Notes: generated by a model not told the origin, from the sequence alone. 58,115 nt of DNA from Micavibrio sp. UBA2638 (GCA_002359735.1 DENS01000019.1:13404-71518); one strand, 5' to 3'. Counted from the stretch's first letter, positions 1 through 9,796 are shown. Numbers and translations: made by a program.

Positions 1-447
1 CCCCGCCATAACGCAGATCACCGGCATGGATTGACGTCTTTGTTGAAATAAAGGCCACAACAAAACAGGCAGGGCCGCAAACACCACCCAGATCACATCC
101 CGCATCAGAAAATATAAAGAATGGCCCTGAGCAATACCCCATAAAACAGCTATGCTCATCCCCCAGAACAAAAATATTCGCCCGGCCTGCGCCCATATTT
201 CGGCTTGCGGGTGTTTTTGAAAAATCCATAACGTAGCCGCATTGCAAATGGCGCCGCCCAGTAACACCGCAACAATCAGTTCCGGCCATGCAACAGAATC
301 GGGGGTGGGAGAGCCGGCACAGGCATAGAGAATAATCGCAAGCATAACCGCGCCATAGCGCAGATCAGCCAGCGGAACCGCCAATAGATTCTGTCTGAGA
401 TGGTTTAAATAAAAAGGCGCGCTGGCATCATGTATAGTGCTCATCAT
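1..447 (-). CDS. Hypothetical multi-pass membrane protein, 3' end cut by window edge
   Basis: An open frame starts at ATG 447 (or the adjacent ATG at 444) and runs off the left edge, giving 149 codons without a stop. The visible protein has about four hydrophobic stretches: residues ~35-48 (MLAIILYACAG), ~60-78 (LIVAVLLGGAICNAATLWIF), ~92-107 (IFLFWGMSIAVLWGIA) and ~112-132 (LYFLMRDVIWVVFAALPVLF). There is no clear Shine-Dalgarno sequence before either ATG, so the start is uncertain. An in-frame TGA lies about 60 bases upstream with no other ATG between. It is on the same strand as the next gene (587-1162), 139 bases downstream of it. The layout would fit an O-antigen ligase or polymerase-like protein, but too little is visible to assign a family. 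Confidence 0.6.
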   Translation of the reverse strand, partial: MMSTIHDASAPFYLNHLRQNLLAVPLADLRYGAVMLAIILYACAGSPTPDSVAWPELIVAVLLGGAICNAATLWIFQKHPQAEIWAQAGRIFLFWGMSIAVLWGIAQGHSLYFLMRDVIWVVFAALPVLLWPLFQQRRQSMPVICVMAG

Positions 448-586
448 AGATGTATCTAGCAGAAAACGCGGCCCTGCAAAAGATATGCTTTTTACCAGTA
501 TTCGATTGTATCAAAAAGAATGGGCCATATGATACGGCCCAAATCATATGACCATCACCGGATCATCGTAACACCGCAATGGCCAG

Positions 587-1162
587 CTATTCATACACGT
601 TAAATGTACGCGATGGTTTTTTCAGACCCATCCCATTATCGGCCCCGGGATAGGACGCATTGCGCATGGTGTTGGCACCGCTTCCGCCCTCGCTTTGTTG
701 TTCGGCCAGGGCTTGTTCGGCCATTTTCTGTTTCTCATAGGCCATATCGCGGGCCGCGCGCTCTTGTTCCCAAAGACGCTGTTTTTCTGCTATGACCTTG
801 GCGTTGCGTTCAGCATGGGCCTGGGCATTGGCGATATTCAAACGCTGAATTTCATCTAATTCGCTGCCGCGATCAATTTGCGTGGAAGGGCCGCTGCTTT
901 GCCGTGACGTGCTACTAGTGCTACTTGGCGCTTTGGAATTATACAATGTACGCCCTTGATTGGGAATAAAACGCGTCGCATTGCCGCCCGATGCACCGGG
1001 GCTAAGATACAGCTTTTTGCTCCCGCTATCATCACCGGAGGCATCACTTCCGCCCTTTTTCAGAAAAACATCCTGCGCCTGCACCGCAGGCACAACCGGC
1101 CCCGCCCCCTGCAGCAACACCACAAAACCAGCCATAATAAACAGCGATCTTAAACGCATCAT
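587..1162 (-). CDS. Secreted Ser/Gly-rich protein with central coiled coil
   Basis: A 191-residue protein of no family I recognise. The N-terminus is a standard Sec signal peptide: MMRLR, then a hydrophobic core around FIMAGFVVLLQGAG, then a VQA|QD cleavage site near residue 29. A low-complexity segment rich in Ser, Gly and Thr follows (residues ~35-95). A charged helical stretch (~98-155), rich in Ala, Glu, Gln and Arg (AERNAKVIAEKQRLWEQER region), looks like a coiled coil. The tail is Gly/Asn-rich. It is probably periplasmic or surface-associated. The upstream gap to 1371 holds divergent starts. Its VQAQD signal junction is the same as in the LamG protein at 23779. Confidence 0.65.
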   Translation of the reverse strand: MMRLRSLFIMAGFVVLLQGAGPVVPAVQAQDVFLKKGGSDASGDDSGSKKLYLSPGASGGNATRFIPNQGRTLYNSKAPSSTSSTSRQSSGPSTQIDRGSELDEIQRLNIANAQAHAERNAKVIAEKQRLWEQERAARDMAYEKQKMAEQALAEQQSEGGSGANTMRNASYPGADNGMGLKKPSRTFNVYE

Positions 1163-1391
1163 TCGCCCCTAATCGTAAAGTTAAATTCGCAGTCTTTAGT
1201 GTAGCAGAAAATCAACAAAAACCCCAATTTTCTGCATATCGATTCTTTTTTTATAATCGCTGGTAAATCTTAAACCTTTTTTAAGCATTTGCAGCCTATA
1301 TTGAACTCACTTTCCGTAAAAAACATAAAAACAGGCAGATAAACTGCCGAAGCGGAGAGAAAAACAAAATATGAAATTTAGGAGCGGTGTT

Positions 1392-2051
1392 ATGCAAGTA
1401 AACGTAAAAGAATTTTTAAAAGACTCAGGCATTACAGAGGCCTTTTACCCCGGCAAGAGGCTGGTAAAAGCCTGTCGTCAGCCCGGTGAATTTAAAAGCC
1501 ACTGCGTTGTATTTGACTGGCGCGACCCGGCCAAAATTGTTGTCGAAGTCAAACCGGGCTTGAGCGGAAAAACGCTCGCCGTGGAACGCATTAAAGAATA
1601 TCCCGTTAGCTTCCAAAGCCCGACCTTCGTCGAGATCGAAATTGTCAATGACAACGAAGATGACGAAGAAGAAAGCAAAGGAAAATCCTCTGGCTCCGGC
1701 GGCGGAAAAGGGCAAAAGAAAAAGAAGCTCTCTGAATTAAACGGACTGATGTCACAGGCTTTCGCCGATATCAGCGAAGGAAAAACACCTGATCTTGGTG
1801 ATGTCAAAAAAATGGTTGTGATGGGCATGGAAATTGCCAAAGACGCCATGGGCGCGGTGATGAGCAAATTCACACAGCAAATTGAACATGCCCGCATCGC
1901 CACAACTGATTTATTGGCCGAGGCTGGCGCTAAAATTACGCGCTATACGCCGCCATCATTTATGCAGCCAAAGGGCGATGAAAACGCGACTTATAAATAT
2001 GATCGCGAGAAGAACGAAAACATAGGAATGCGCGGGCCCTCTATCGGATAA
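1392..2051 (+). CDS. Hypothetical protein with acidic/lysine-rich hinge
   Basis: A soluble protein of 219 residues from ATG 1392, of no family I recognise. I prefer 1392 because AGGAGC sits 6-7 bases upstream; an in-frame ATG at 1371, behind GGAGAG, would add seven residues. The first half (to about residue 90) looks like a compact alpha/beta domain. A low-complexity hinge follows: an acidic run (EDDEEES), a Gly/Ser stretch, then KGQKKKKL. The second half is helical, with a Met-rich segment (KKMVVMGMEIAKDAMGAVM) and a polar tail. There is no signal peptide or membrane segment. A strong hairpin terminator follows at 2113-2140, so it is probably a single-gene transcript. Confidence 0.65.
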   Translation: MQVNVKEFLKDSGITEAFYPGKRLVKACRQPGEFKSHCVVFDWRDPAKIVVEVKPGLSGKTLAVERIKEYPVSFQSPTFVEIEIVNDNEDDEEESKGKSSGSGGGKGQKKKKLSELNGLMSQAFADISEGKTPDLGDVKKMVVMGMEIAKDAMGAVMSKFTQQIEHARIATTDLLAEAGAKITRYTPPSFMQPKGDENATYKYDREKNENIGMRGPSIG

Positions 2052-2112
2052 CGCGCCACTTCCACGCACCGGAATTCATAAGACGACTCTCCAATCAATT
2101 ATGAAATATATA

Positions 2113-2140
2113 GCCCGCCATTATATGGCGGGCCTTTTTT
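2113..2140 (+). terminator. Rho-independent terminator
   Basis: GCCCGCCA, a five-base loop (TTATA), then TGGCGGGC forms an 8-bp GC-rich stem followed directly by CCTTTTTT. It lies 60 bases after the stop of the 1392-2051 gene. The reverse strand lacks a comparable T run, so it serves mainly the + strand. Confidence 0.85.
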
Positions 2141-2146
2141 ACCGGC

Positions 2147-3517
2147 CTATAATTTATCCAGATAATCGCCAATGATGGTGACCATACGGTCAATATGGTT
2201 TTCATTCAGAATAAGCGGCGGCGACAAGGCAACACAGCCCGAGGCCCCGGGGCGCATGGTCAGCCCCTCTTCCCACATTTCATTAAACATTTTTGTTCCC
2301 AGATCTTGCCCATCCTTACCGGGGTGCAGTTCAATTCCGCCAATAATCCCCAAATTGCGGATATCCTTCACATGCGGTTTATCGGCCAGACTATGCAGGG
2401 CCTCTTCAAATTTCGGGGCCATTGCGCGGGCGTTTTCAAAGATTTTCTTTTCCTGATATTCATCCATCGTCGCCAAAGCGGCCGCTGCGGCAACGGGATG
2501 CCCGGAATAGGTGTATCCATGATACAGTTCAATGGTGTCTTCAGATCCCTGCATCAAACCGTCATAGATTTTTTTCGACGTAAAGGTTGCGGCCATTGGC
2601 ATGGCCCCATTGGTCAAAGCCTTGGCAGAGGTAATCATATCCGGGGCAACGCCGAAATATTCGGCCGCGCTGGCGCACCCTAAACGGCCAAACCCTGTGA
2701 CGACCTCGTCAAAAATCAACAAAACGCCATATTTTTCTGTAATCTCCCGCAGGCGCTCCAGATACCCTTTCGGCGGCGGCAAGACCCCGGTTGAACAGGC
2801 AATCGGCTCCACAATCAGGGCCGCAACATTCGACGGATCATGCATTTTGATGATATCTTCCAATTCATCCGCCATGTCGGCGCCTTTTTCAGGCTGGCCT
2901 TTTGTAATGCCATCGCGTTCAAAATTATACGTGGTTTTCATGTGATCCACATTCGGCAAAAGCTGGCCAAACGCAGCCCGGTTATACGGGATGCCACCAA
3001 CAGAAATACCGCCAAAACCAACGCCATGATAGGCGCGTTCACGGCCAATCAATAAACGGCGCGTGCCTTCCCCGCGGGCGCGGTGATACGCCAGCGCAAT
3101 TTTAAAGGCACTGTCCACGGCTTCCGAGCCGGAATTACTGAAAAAGACATTGGAAATATGATCAGGCATCATGCCCACAACGCGTGAAGCCGCGCGAAAG
3201 GCCGCCGGATGCCCAAAACGAAAGGACGGGGCAAAATCCATCGCATCCATTTGTTCCATAACGGCATCTTTAATACGTTGTACGCCATGGCCCGCATTCA
3301 CACACCACAGCCCCGCGGCACCATCCAGTATTTCACGCCCGGCGGCGTCATAATAATACATACCATCCGCACGAACCAGCATACGCGGGTCTTTTTTCCA
3401 CCCCCGTTGATTGGTAAAGGGCATCCAGAATTCTTCCAATGAATTGGGCTGGGCGGTAAAATCATACATGGATTGATCCTTTTCTGTCATAGGGTGGCTG
3501 CGGCTTGCGTTTTCCAT
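2147..3517 (-). CDS. Class III omega-amino acid--pyruvate aminotransferase
   Basis: A PLP-dependent aminotransferase of 456 residues, most like beta-alanine/omega-amino acid:pyruvate transaminases, which move an amino group from an omega-amino acid to pyruvate to give alanine. Visible motifs: PLP phosphate-binding SNSGSEAVD (~127-135), AYHG (162-165), FDEVVTGFGR with the ring-nitrogen Asp at 270, and TSAKALTNGA with the Schiff-base Lys at 299. The length is normal for the family. I chose ATG 3517 because AGGAGAG lies just upstream; an ATG seven codons earlier (3538) has no such site. The substrate cannot be fixed from sequence. It is convergent with the preceding gene, and no pathway partner lies beside it. 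Confidence 0.9.
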   Translation of the reverse strand: MENASRSHPMTEKDQSMYDFTAQPNSLEEFWMPFTNQRGWKKDPRMLVRADGMYYYDAAGREILDGAAGLWCVNAGHGVQRIKDAVMEQMDAMDFAPSFRFGHPAAFRAASRVVGMMPDHISNVFFSNSGSEAVDSAFKIALAYHRARGEGTRRLLIGRERAYHGVGFGGISVGGIPYNRAAFGQLLPNVDHMKTTYNFERDGITKGQPEKGADMADELEDIIKMHDPSNVAALIVEPIACSTGVLPPPKGYLERLREITEKYGVLLIFDEVVTGFGRLGCASAAEYFGVAPDMITSAKALTNGAMPMAATFTSKKIYDGLMQGSEDTIELYHGYTYSGHPVAAAAALATMDEYQEKKIFENARAMAPKFEEALHSLADKPHVKDIRNLGIIGGIELHPGKDGQDLGTKMFNEMWEEGLTMRPGASGCVALSPPLILNENHIDRMVTIIGDYLDKL

Positions 3518-3764
3518 CGCTCTCTCCTGCTTATACATTTCGTGATTCTTATTACCGGGAAACTATACGCCTGCGGAGCGCGCTTTGCACCACCCCTAAA
3601 ACCAGCACCGCGGCAAACCCGCAGAATCCAGACCATCGCCCGTGTGGATAATTAACAAAAACAGCGATCGCTGAATTTTTCTTGCACCCCCGGCGTAAAA
3701 TGCATTTTCACGATATATGATCTGGGTACTGTTCAGCCCCGCCTTTTTACGCTATCTTTTGACC

Positions 3765-4628
3765 ATGACTTCAAATGGATCAAAACACAATGGTTCCGGC
3801 CCCGGCCCCGGTAATGGCAGCGGCGGCAGTAACGGCAGCGGCGGAAACAATGGCAATGATGATGACGATGACAACAAAATCGTGCACTTTCCCAGCCTGG
3901 CCGACCGCGACCGTATGCGCAAAGAAAAAATCGCCAAAGAGGAAGCATGGCGGGCCGAATATAAGGCCAAGCAAAAAGCTCTCAACAAAACGCAAAACCC
4001 GCCCTTTATCAACTGGGATAAAATCCCCCTTTTCGTGCGGGTTCTCTTGCCGATCTTTATTGTAATCCATGCCGGCCAGCAAATCCTGTTGGATCAGTCT
4101 CAGCAAATGATACTTTTTTTAAATTTCGGGTTTCTGCCCGCGCATTACACCGGGCATTTTGGCTGGCAAAGCATTGCAGGGCCGTTCACGCATCTATTCC
4201 TGCACGGGGACTGGATGCATCTGGTCTTTAATTGCATCATGTTCACCGCCATGGGCACGTTCTTTGCCCGTGATTTGGGAAATAAAATGGCCTGGGCTTT
4301 CTTTTTCGCCTGCGGTCTTGGCGGCGCGGCATTGTTTTTGGCCCTTAACTTCGGGGACCGTTATCCGTTAATCGGCGCCTCAGGGGCCATCAGCGGATTT
4401 TTCGCCGTCTTTTTGGTTATGATGTATAAACGCGGCGGGTTTCATCAATTTAAACTGGTACGTCAATACGGCCTGATGGCCGTGATCGGGTTTTGGCTGG
4501 TTTTAATGTTCGCCATCGCCATCCTGATGGGCGGTCATTCCTGGGAGGCCCACACAGGCGGCTTTATGACCGGCCTTTTCTTCCTGTCATGGATTATACG
4601 CAAAGATCTAAAATTCTGGCGGCTATAA
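3765..4628 (+). CDS. Rhomboid-family intramembrane serine protease
   Basis: A 287-residue rhomboid protease from ATG 3765. The N-terminal cytoplasmic part is low complexity, with Gly/Ser/Asn repeats and a run of aspartates, then a basic helix (~45-85). Six or so membrane helices follow from about residue 95. The catalytic pair is visible: GASGAISG with Ser206 and WEAHTGG with His263. The conserved HLFLHGDWMHLVFN loop lies between the first helices. An in-frame ATG at 3717 would add 16 hydrophobic residues and has no ribosome site; neither start has a strong one. The family cleaves helices within the membrane; no substrate is suggested by the neighbours. Confidence 0.9.
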   Translation: MTSNGSKHNGSGPGPGNGSGGSNGSGGNNGNDDDDDNKIVHFPSLADRDRMRKEKIAKEEAWRAEYKAKQKALNKTQNPPFINWDKIPLFVRVLLPIFIVIHAGQQILLDQSQQMILFLNFGFLPAHYTGHFGWQSIAGPFTHLFLHGDWMHLVFNCIMFTAMGTFFARDLGNKMAWAFFFACGLGGAALFLALNFGDRYPLIGASGAISGFFAVFLVMMYKRGGFHQFKLVRQYGLMAVIGFWLVLMFAIAILMGGHSWEAHTGGFMTGLFFLSWIIRKDLKFWRL

Positions 4629-4700
4629 AAACCGCCGCTATTGTTCAGGTAGGCCGCTAGAAATTATGTCACAGGCGGATACTTTAAGGGCGACGGCTGT

Positions 4701-6098
4701 CTAGGAAATTTTGGGCGCTTCCAGAACCGGCTTGGGCTCCCATTCATTTTCAGACCGGCCAAGCAGAACGGTATCATCATTTACAAACGGAAAATCCCAG
4801 CGGATTGAATTAAAACGGCCGCCCGGCTCCGCATAGGCGCTCCAGCGATCATAAACATGGCCGGTTTCATGGCAAACCCAGCATTTTTCCGGCGGCGCGT
4901 CTGCCGCGCGCTGTAAATAGTCCTGCACCATCGCCGCATCACCGCTGGTTTTTTCTTCCAGCAAGGCATAAAGCCTGTAAAGGGTTTTACTGGTGCGGAT
5001 GGTCTCGGCATGTTTCAGGTAATTGCGCGCCTCACCCCACAGGCCGTTTTCCATGGCGGCTTTGGCCACGGCCAGATATCCTTGCGAAGAGTCCGTGTTC
5101 AACGCCAATAGCCGTTCAAACCATTTCAATTGCTCCAGCGATTGGCGCTCGGCCTTGACGCCGGGCATGGCGCTGGCCCATAGCGGAATCAAATCCGGAT
5201 GCGTATTCACCTTCCACGCCTTTTCAATGATCGCAATGGCTTTGCGGCGTTTTCCGTGCTGTAAATAGGTGCGTGCAAGGCGGATCACCGTGGGGATGAA
5301 GCTCGGGTCATAACCATACGCCTTTTCCAACTTCAGGCGGGCGGCATGCATATTGCCTGCCTCAATATCCATATCGGCCTTATATAACATCATCGCAATG
5401 CGGTCGCTTTGCGCCTTATCTTTTGCTATGGCCTTGTGTTTTTCTGCCGCGAACAGTGTTTTCAACGCGCGGTCCAATTCACGCTGCTTAATCTCCAGAT
5501 CATACGTGATTTTCAAAATCCAGGGCTGCTTCGGGTGTAATGTCATGGCCTCGCGGGCGATCGTCAGGGCCGAGGCATAATCCTTGCGATCCAGCGCCGC
5601 CTGCAACAGGCCGCGCATACCCAGAAACGCGGCATCTTTGTGTTCCAATAACTGCATGAAATTATCATTGGCTTCCTCTTCCCGGCCATCCAGACGGGCG
5701 GCTTGCGCCTTTAACAATAAAGACAGGCCGTTTTCATCGGGCAATAATTTCTGGGCGCGAAAGGCCTGATACACTGCGGCCTTGGTATCCCCGGCGGCCA
5801 CTGCCGTCAACCCCAGCGTCAGGGCGCGCACGCCTTTATCTTTATTGCGCTCACGGCGATATCGTTGCAGGGATTTAGGAAAATCAACAGTGCCCTTGAT
5901 CACCCGGAACAGCAAAAGCGCAAACAGCATCACCCCCAGCGCGCCCAACAAGAACAGGCCCAAATGGATATTCACAATCATGTCCGCGCCGGACGAATCG
6001 GTCCAGGCGAACCGGACTGACCCTTGCTTGTCGGCGACCCATACCGCAATGGCGGCTATGAAAGCCACTTTCAGCAGAAAAAATAAAGCGCGAATCAT
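4701..6098 (-). CDS. HemY-like TPR membrane protein
   Basis: A 465-residue inner-membrane protein. Two N-terminal helices (residues ~4-20 and ~43-65) form the HemY N-domain, followed by a TPR superhelix through about residue 400. Near the C-terminus is CWVCHETGHVYDRW, a CxxC plus Cys/His knuckle as seen in alphaproteobacterial HemY proteins. AGGAG lies 8 bases before the ATG. It is the last of a four-gene run on the minus strand: hemC, hemD, mitofilin-like, HemY. Despite the name these proteins are not protoporphyrinogen oxidases; the context suggests a scaffold role linked to haem synthesis, which is inference. Confidence 0.85.
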   Translation of the reverse strand: MIRALFFLLKVAFIAAIAVWVADKQGSVRFAWTDSSGADMIVNIHLGLFLLGALGVMLFALLLFRVIKGTVDFPKSLQRYRRERNKDKGVRALTLGLTAVAAGDTKAAVYQAFRAQKLLPDENGLSLLLKAQAARLDGREEEANDNFMQLLEHKDAAFLGMRGLLQAALDRKDYASALTIAREAMTLHPKQPWILKITYDLEIKQRELDRALKTLFAAEKHKAIAKDKAQSDRIAMMLYKADMDIEAGNMHAARLKLEKAYGYDPSFIPTVIRLARTYLQHGKRRKAIAIIEKAWKVNTHPDLIPLWASAMPGVKAERQSLEQLKWFERLLALNTDSSQGYLAVAKAAMENGLWGEARNYLKHAETIRTSKTLYRLYALLEEKTSGDAAMVQDYLQRAADAPPEKCWVCHETGHVYDRWSAYAEPGGRFNSIRWDFPFVNDDTVLLGRSENEWEPKPVLEAPKIS

Positions 6099-6145
6099 GT
6101 AACGGACTCCTGATACCCACGATTAGAAAGAGACTCTAGCGCGTT

Positions 6146-7957
6146 TTACTCTGGTTTCAAACCTTTCGGTGCGGCCAGCGGGCTGTCTTGAAAGATTGAT
6201 CGGGCCGGCAGATATATTTTCAGGCCCGATTTCGGATCTTCAATCATACGTCCCTTACCGCGGACGGCATCACCCATACCCTGCATGGCCTGACCAATCT
6301 CATTTGTACCGGGCACACGCATGTCGATATTGTAATCCAGAATACTGGCCACATCCTGCGCTGCGCTGGTGGCTCTGGCTTGTTCAAGCCATGGCTGCAA
6401 GGTTTGTGCGGCCGGGCCGTCCAATGTCTCGGCCTCGGCAATGGCGGCATCCAGTTCACCGGCATCCAGATGGCTCTGCACCTTCGCCAGGGCTGCCTGG
6501 GTCTCTGTCCCCGTGACCAGCTCCCCATCTTTTTCCACGCTCAGAAGCTCATTCATGCGCGCTTTGGCTTTTTCCGAGAAATCGACATCTTCCCCTTTAA
6601 GCGAAGACACCACGGCCTCGCCCGCCAAACCGCGGAATTCTTTTGACAACCCCTCCACCGACAAGACACCTTGTTTGGCTTGGGGCGCCAGCTTATCCAG
6701 TGCGGCGCTCAGCTCATTATCCTCTGCGCCCACAAAATTTTTCATCAAGGCCAGGTCATCTTCAAACGCGGCGCCATCACGGTTCAATGCCCCGCGAAAT
6801 TGTTCCATCGTGAATAACAAAGCCGCGGCTTTCAGGTCTTCGCTCGGCAAGCCTTCAAATGTTTGCCCCAGCGCCGTACTTTGCCCGCGCATGTCATCCA
6901 GATAGGCATTCATGGTATCGGGGCCGCCTTCAAAATTATTCATCATCGCAAGCAACTCACTCACCGCGCTATCCACGGTTTCCTGCCCGGGCACAGAAAG
7001 CTGCATGTCCTTTAATTTTTGTAAAAAATACGCCATATTCGGGTCGGCGGCCATATCCCCGAGATGGGCCTCCAGCTTGGCCACGCGCTGCTCCAATGTT
7101 CCGGCCTCTGCGCTCAGGACATCGCCGGTTATAACTTCAGCCCGTTTTAAGGCCGCGCCAACCGTTTCCTTCGCGGCCATGGCCTGCGCTTGCAGCTCGG
7201 CAGCCTGATTTGAATACTCATTCAGCTGGTCTTTCCATTCCTGCGGGATCAATCCCCCGGCCCAGGACCCGCCTTCGCGAATATCCTGCACCTGCCCCTC
7301 CAGCTCGCTTAGCTGTTGATTATTGGCATCCAGCCGGGCATCCACATCCTTGGCTTTGGGCCATAACAGGGCGCTGGCCGCACCAATCATCAAAACAACA
7401 ACCAGAACGCTGATTACGGCGCTTTTTGTGACCGCATTTTTTTCTACCTTTGCCAATCTTTCCTCCAGCCCGTTTGATACTGCACTTGATGCGGCATAGG
7501 CGCCCGCGTCACCATTTTGATCTTTATCTGCATCCTTAGATGGGGCAATGCTTTGGGGGATATGCGCCGCCGGGGCCGCAGACCCAGCCTGCGCCTCAGG
7601 CATCGCGCCAGATTTCGGTTCCGGCGCGGCGCGCTTGGCCGTTTTGGCAGCAGCGGTTTTTACCCCCGGCTCATGGCCCGTTTTGTCTTCGCTGCGTGCA
7701 TCGGCTTTTGCGGTGGCGTTTTGATTGGCGTTTTCATTCGCGCCCGGCCCCTGTATCAGATCAGCGATGTCCACATTATTGGACTGCGCGGCTTTCAGAA
7801 TATCGTCCACTCTGGCATCGGGAATCGAATTGCGCTTTTTCCACCCCTGAATGGTGGTCACCGGTATTTGTGTCTTGCTGGACATCGGGCGGATACCGCC
7901 AAAACGTTCAATCACTTCCTCGGCACTACCGAAAGTGTTTTTGCTTTTCGTGCTCAT
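6146..7957 (-). CDS. Mitofilin-family membrane protein with N-terminal HTH-like domain
   Basis: A 603-residue protein from ATG 7957 (a TTG two codons upstream also reads through). Residues ~8-60 (EEVIERFGGIRPM ... VTTIQGWKKRNSIPDARVDDIL) match the small helix-turn-helix-like 'carph-isopro' domain seen at the front of some alphaproteobacterial proteins. A long Ala/Pro/Lys-rich linker follows, then one membrane helix (~178-200: SAVISVLVVVLMIGAASALLW). A coiled-coil and helical periplasmic region resembles the COG4223 mitofilin family, whose relatives shape inner-membrane folds. Its place between hemD and HemY is the usual alphaproteobacterial order. What the cytoplasmic domain binds is unknown. 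Confidence 0.8.
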   Translation of the reverse strand: MSTKSKNTFGSAEEVIERFGGIRPMSSKTQIPVTTIQGWKKRNSIPDARVDDILKAAQSNNVDIADLIQGPGANENANQNATAKADARSEDKTGHEPGVKTAAAKTAKRAAPEPKSGAMPEAQAGSAAPAAHIPQSIAPSKDADKDQNGDAGAYAASSAVSNGLEERLAKVEKNAVTKSAVISVLVVVLMIGAASALLWPKAKDVDARLDANNQQLSELEGQVQDIREGGSWAGGLIPQEWKDQLNEYSNQAAELQAQAMAAKETVGAALKRAEVITGDVLSAEAGTLEQRVAKLEAHLGDMAADPNMAYFLQKLKDMQLSVPGQETVDSAVSELLAMMNNFEGGPDTMNAYLDDMRGQSTALGQTFEGLPSEDLKAAALLFTMEQFRGALNRDGAAFEDDLALMKNFVGAEDNELSAALDKLAPQAKQGVLSVEGLSKEFRGLAGEAVVSSLKGEDVDFSEKAKARMNELLSVEKDGELVTGTETQAALAKVQSHLDAGELDAAIAEAETLDGPAAQTLQPWLEQARATSAAQDVASILDYNIDMRVPGTNEIGQAMQGMGDAVRGKGRMIEDPKSGLKIYLPARSIFQDSPLAAPKGLKPE

Positions 7958-7975
7958 ATACAAAAGACCTTTGCT

Positions 7976-8755
7976 CTAAAAATACTGTTTGTTCACTATC
8001 GGCGGCCACTGGCCCCCGGCCACGCACCCAAGCGCCGTAAGGCACAAGCGCCGCATTGCATTGCCATCGGGCATCTTTGACACAGAACAATCCTGCCACG
8101 GCAATACACGTACGCACTCTAACACAGCATCACTGATACACAAGGCTTTTGTTGCGCTCAAGCTGCCCTCCAGCCCGTACGCCTTTATCCATTTCACAAA
8201 AATTCCGGCGCTGCGTTTTGAATAAAACCCCACCGCGTCAATATCGTGCCGGGCAAGGCGATCCAGAACATCTTTTGCCGGCTCCTCCACCTCTAAAGCA
8301 CTGTAAACAATGCGGCTTTGCACGACATACCCGCGATTTTCCATGGCGGGTTTCATATCTTTCGACACGTCACGGCCGCGTAAATAAAGCACATTCGCCC
8401 CGCTTTGTTCATGCGTACAGATCAAATCAATCAAATCATCCGCCGTTCCGGCCGCGGCATAAACACAGGCAAAGCCAGCCGCCCGGGCGGCATCTGCGCT
8501 TTGTTCTCCCACGCAATATATGGCCTTATCACGGTACGCGCCCAGATCATTAAGCCCGGTATCAACGCCGCGCGCGCTGGTGACAATCAGGGCATCAATA
8601 TCGCCTGCGGCCGGTAAATCCGCCTTGCAATCTTCATACCGCAAGGTACTGGCAATTACCGTATGCAGACCGTATGGTTTGAAAAACGCCGCATCCGCCG
8701 CGGCCTGATCCGGCGGGCGCGTAATCAAAAGGGTTTTTCCGGCGACTTTATTCAT
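7976..8755 (-). CDS. hemD: Uroporphyrinogen-III synthase
   Basis: A 259-residue HemD, which closes hydroxymethylbilane to uroporphyrinogen III with inversion of ring D. Recognisable pieces are the start KTLLITRPPDQAAADAAFF, the hinge IDALIVTSARGVD (~52-64), YCVGEQSADAARAAGF (~80-95), LYLRGRDVSKDM (~122-133) and DAVGFYSKRSAGIF in the second lobe. HemD is a poorly conserved family, so identification leans on these patterns and on its place 72 bases downstream of hemC. The mitofilin-like gene follows after 18 bases, indicating co-transcription. Confidence 0.9.
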   Translation of the reverse strand: MNKVAGKTLLITRPPDQAAADAAFFKPYGLHTVIASTLRYEDCKADLPAAGDIDALIVTSARGVDTGLNDLGAYRDKAIYCVGEQSADAARAAGFACVYAAAGTADDLIDLICTHEQSGANVLYLRGRDVSKDMKPAMENRGYVVQSRIVYSALEVEEPAKDVLDRLARHDIDAVGFYSKRSAGIFVKWIKAYGLEGSLSATKALCISDAVLECVRVLPWQDCSVSKMPDGNAMRRLCLTALGCVAGGQWPPIVNKQYF

Positions 8756-8827
8756 TCTACACGCCCTTTTTCGTCATTCTTGTCGGCATACGCTCAGCCT
8801 GAATTTTCCCATCAATCCCATACATAG

Positions 8828-9796
8828 TTACCCCATAATTTCCGCCAAGACATCATCCGGCGTCTTTTGCTTGAGGGCCTGCCCGATATCTGCGCCCAGC
8901 GCAACGGCATCGCCGGGCTCCGTAATCACTTTACGGCCCTCTGCCTTAAAACTGCGCTGCCCGTCCAGAGAACATACCTGCGCCCGCAAGAATATTTCAT
9001 TGCCGTCCCATATCGCATAGGCCCCGACAGGTGTATGACACGACCCAACCAAAGCGCGCAGCACCTCGCGCTCAGCAGAAACACAAGCTACTGTTTTTTC
9101 ACATGATATTTGGCCAATAAAGGACAATTCATCCAACATATCCTTACGCAGCTCTATCCCCACAGCCCCCTGCGCGCAGGCCGGCAACATATCCTCAACG
9201 GGGATAATGGCACTCATTTCATTGGCAATGCCAAGGCGGTTTAATCCGGCAACTGCCAATAAGGTCACGTCAACCTGCCCGGATTTTAATTTCTGCAGGC
9301 GCGTTTGCACATTGCCGCGAAACGGTTCAACCTTTAAATCCGGACGCAATGCCCGTATGAAGGCGCCGCGGCGCACACTGGCACTACCAACGCGGCATCC
9401 CATTGGTAAATCATGTATTTTTTGGCTATTTTTGGCCAGATCACCACAGATTAGCGCATCCCGCGCATCTTCCCGCGGTAACATCCATGGAATAACAAGA
9501 TCATCGTGTAAAAAACTCTCCATATCCTTCATGGAATGGACGGCAATATCAATATCACCGCGCAACATGGCCGCCTCAATCTCTTTTGCAAATTGTGCCT
9601 TGCCGCCATTTTGCGCCGATAGCGGCACTTCCCCGTCCGAGGGTTTCCAATCACCGGACGTTTTAATAATCTCGACTGCGATCTCCAGATCAGGGCGAAC
9701 CGCGCGCAGGGCCTGACTTACCATATCGGTCTGCTTAAGTGCCAAAGGCGATCCGCGCGTTCCGATTTTTATTTTTTCGACTGGTCTTGTTTGCAT
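8828..9796 (-). CDS. hemC: Porphobilinogen deaminase (hydroxymethylbilane synthase)
   Basis: A 322-residue HemC, which joins four porphobilinogens into hydroxymethylbilane. Seen: IGTRGSPLALKQ (11-22), catalytic HSMKDM with Asp91, GSASVRRGAF (137-146) and the dipyrromethane cofactor attachment Cys253 in GSCHTPVGAYA. The length is normal. It is transcribed away from tsaD with only 37 bases between the two starts, so both promoters must overlap in that gap or lie inside the genes. It heads the hemC-hemD-mitofilin-HemY run. Confidence 0.95.
   Translation of the reverse strand: MQTRPVEKIKIGTRGSPLALKQTDMVSQALRAVRPDLEIAVEIIKTSGDWKPSDGEVPLSAQNGGKAQFAKEIEAAMLRGDIDIAVHSMKDMESFLHDDLVIPWMLPREDARDALICGDLAKNSQKIHDLPMGCRVGSASVRRGAFIRALRPDLKVEPFRGNVQTRLQKLKSGQVDVTLLAVAGLNRLGIANEMSAIIPVEDMLPACAQGAVGIELRKDMLDELSFIGQISCEKTVACVSAEREVLRALVGSCHTPVGAYAIWDGNEIFLRAQVCSLDGQRSFKAEGRKVITEPGDAVALGADIGQALKQKTPDDVLAEIMG

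Noticed and set aside
4613..4645. Terminator at the end of the rhomboid gene (GGCGG/CCGCC)
   Set aside because: Only five pairs, overlapping the stop codon, and no T run on either strand.
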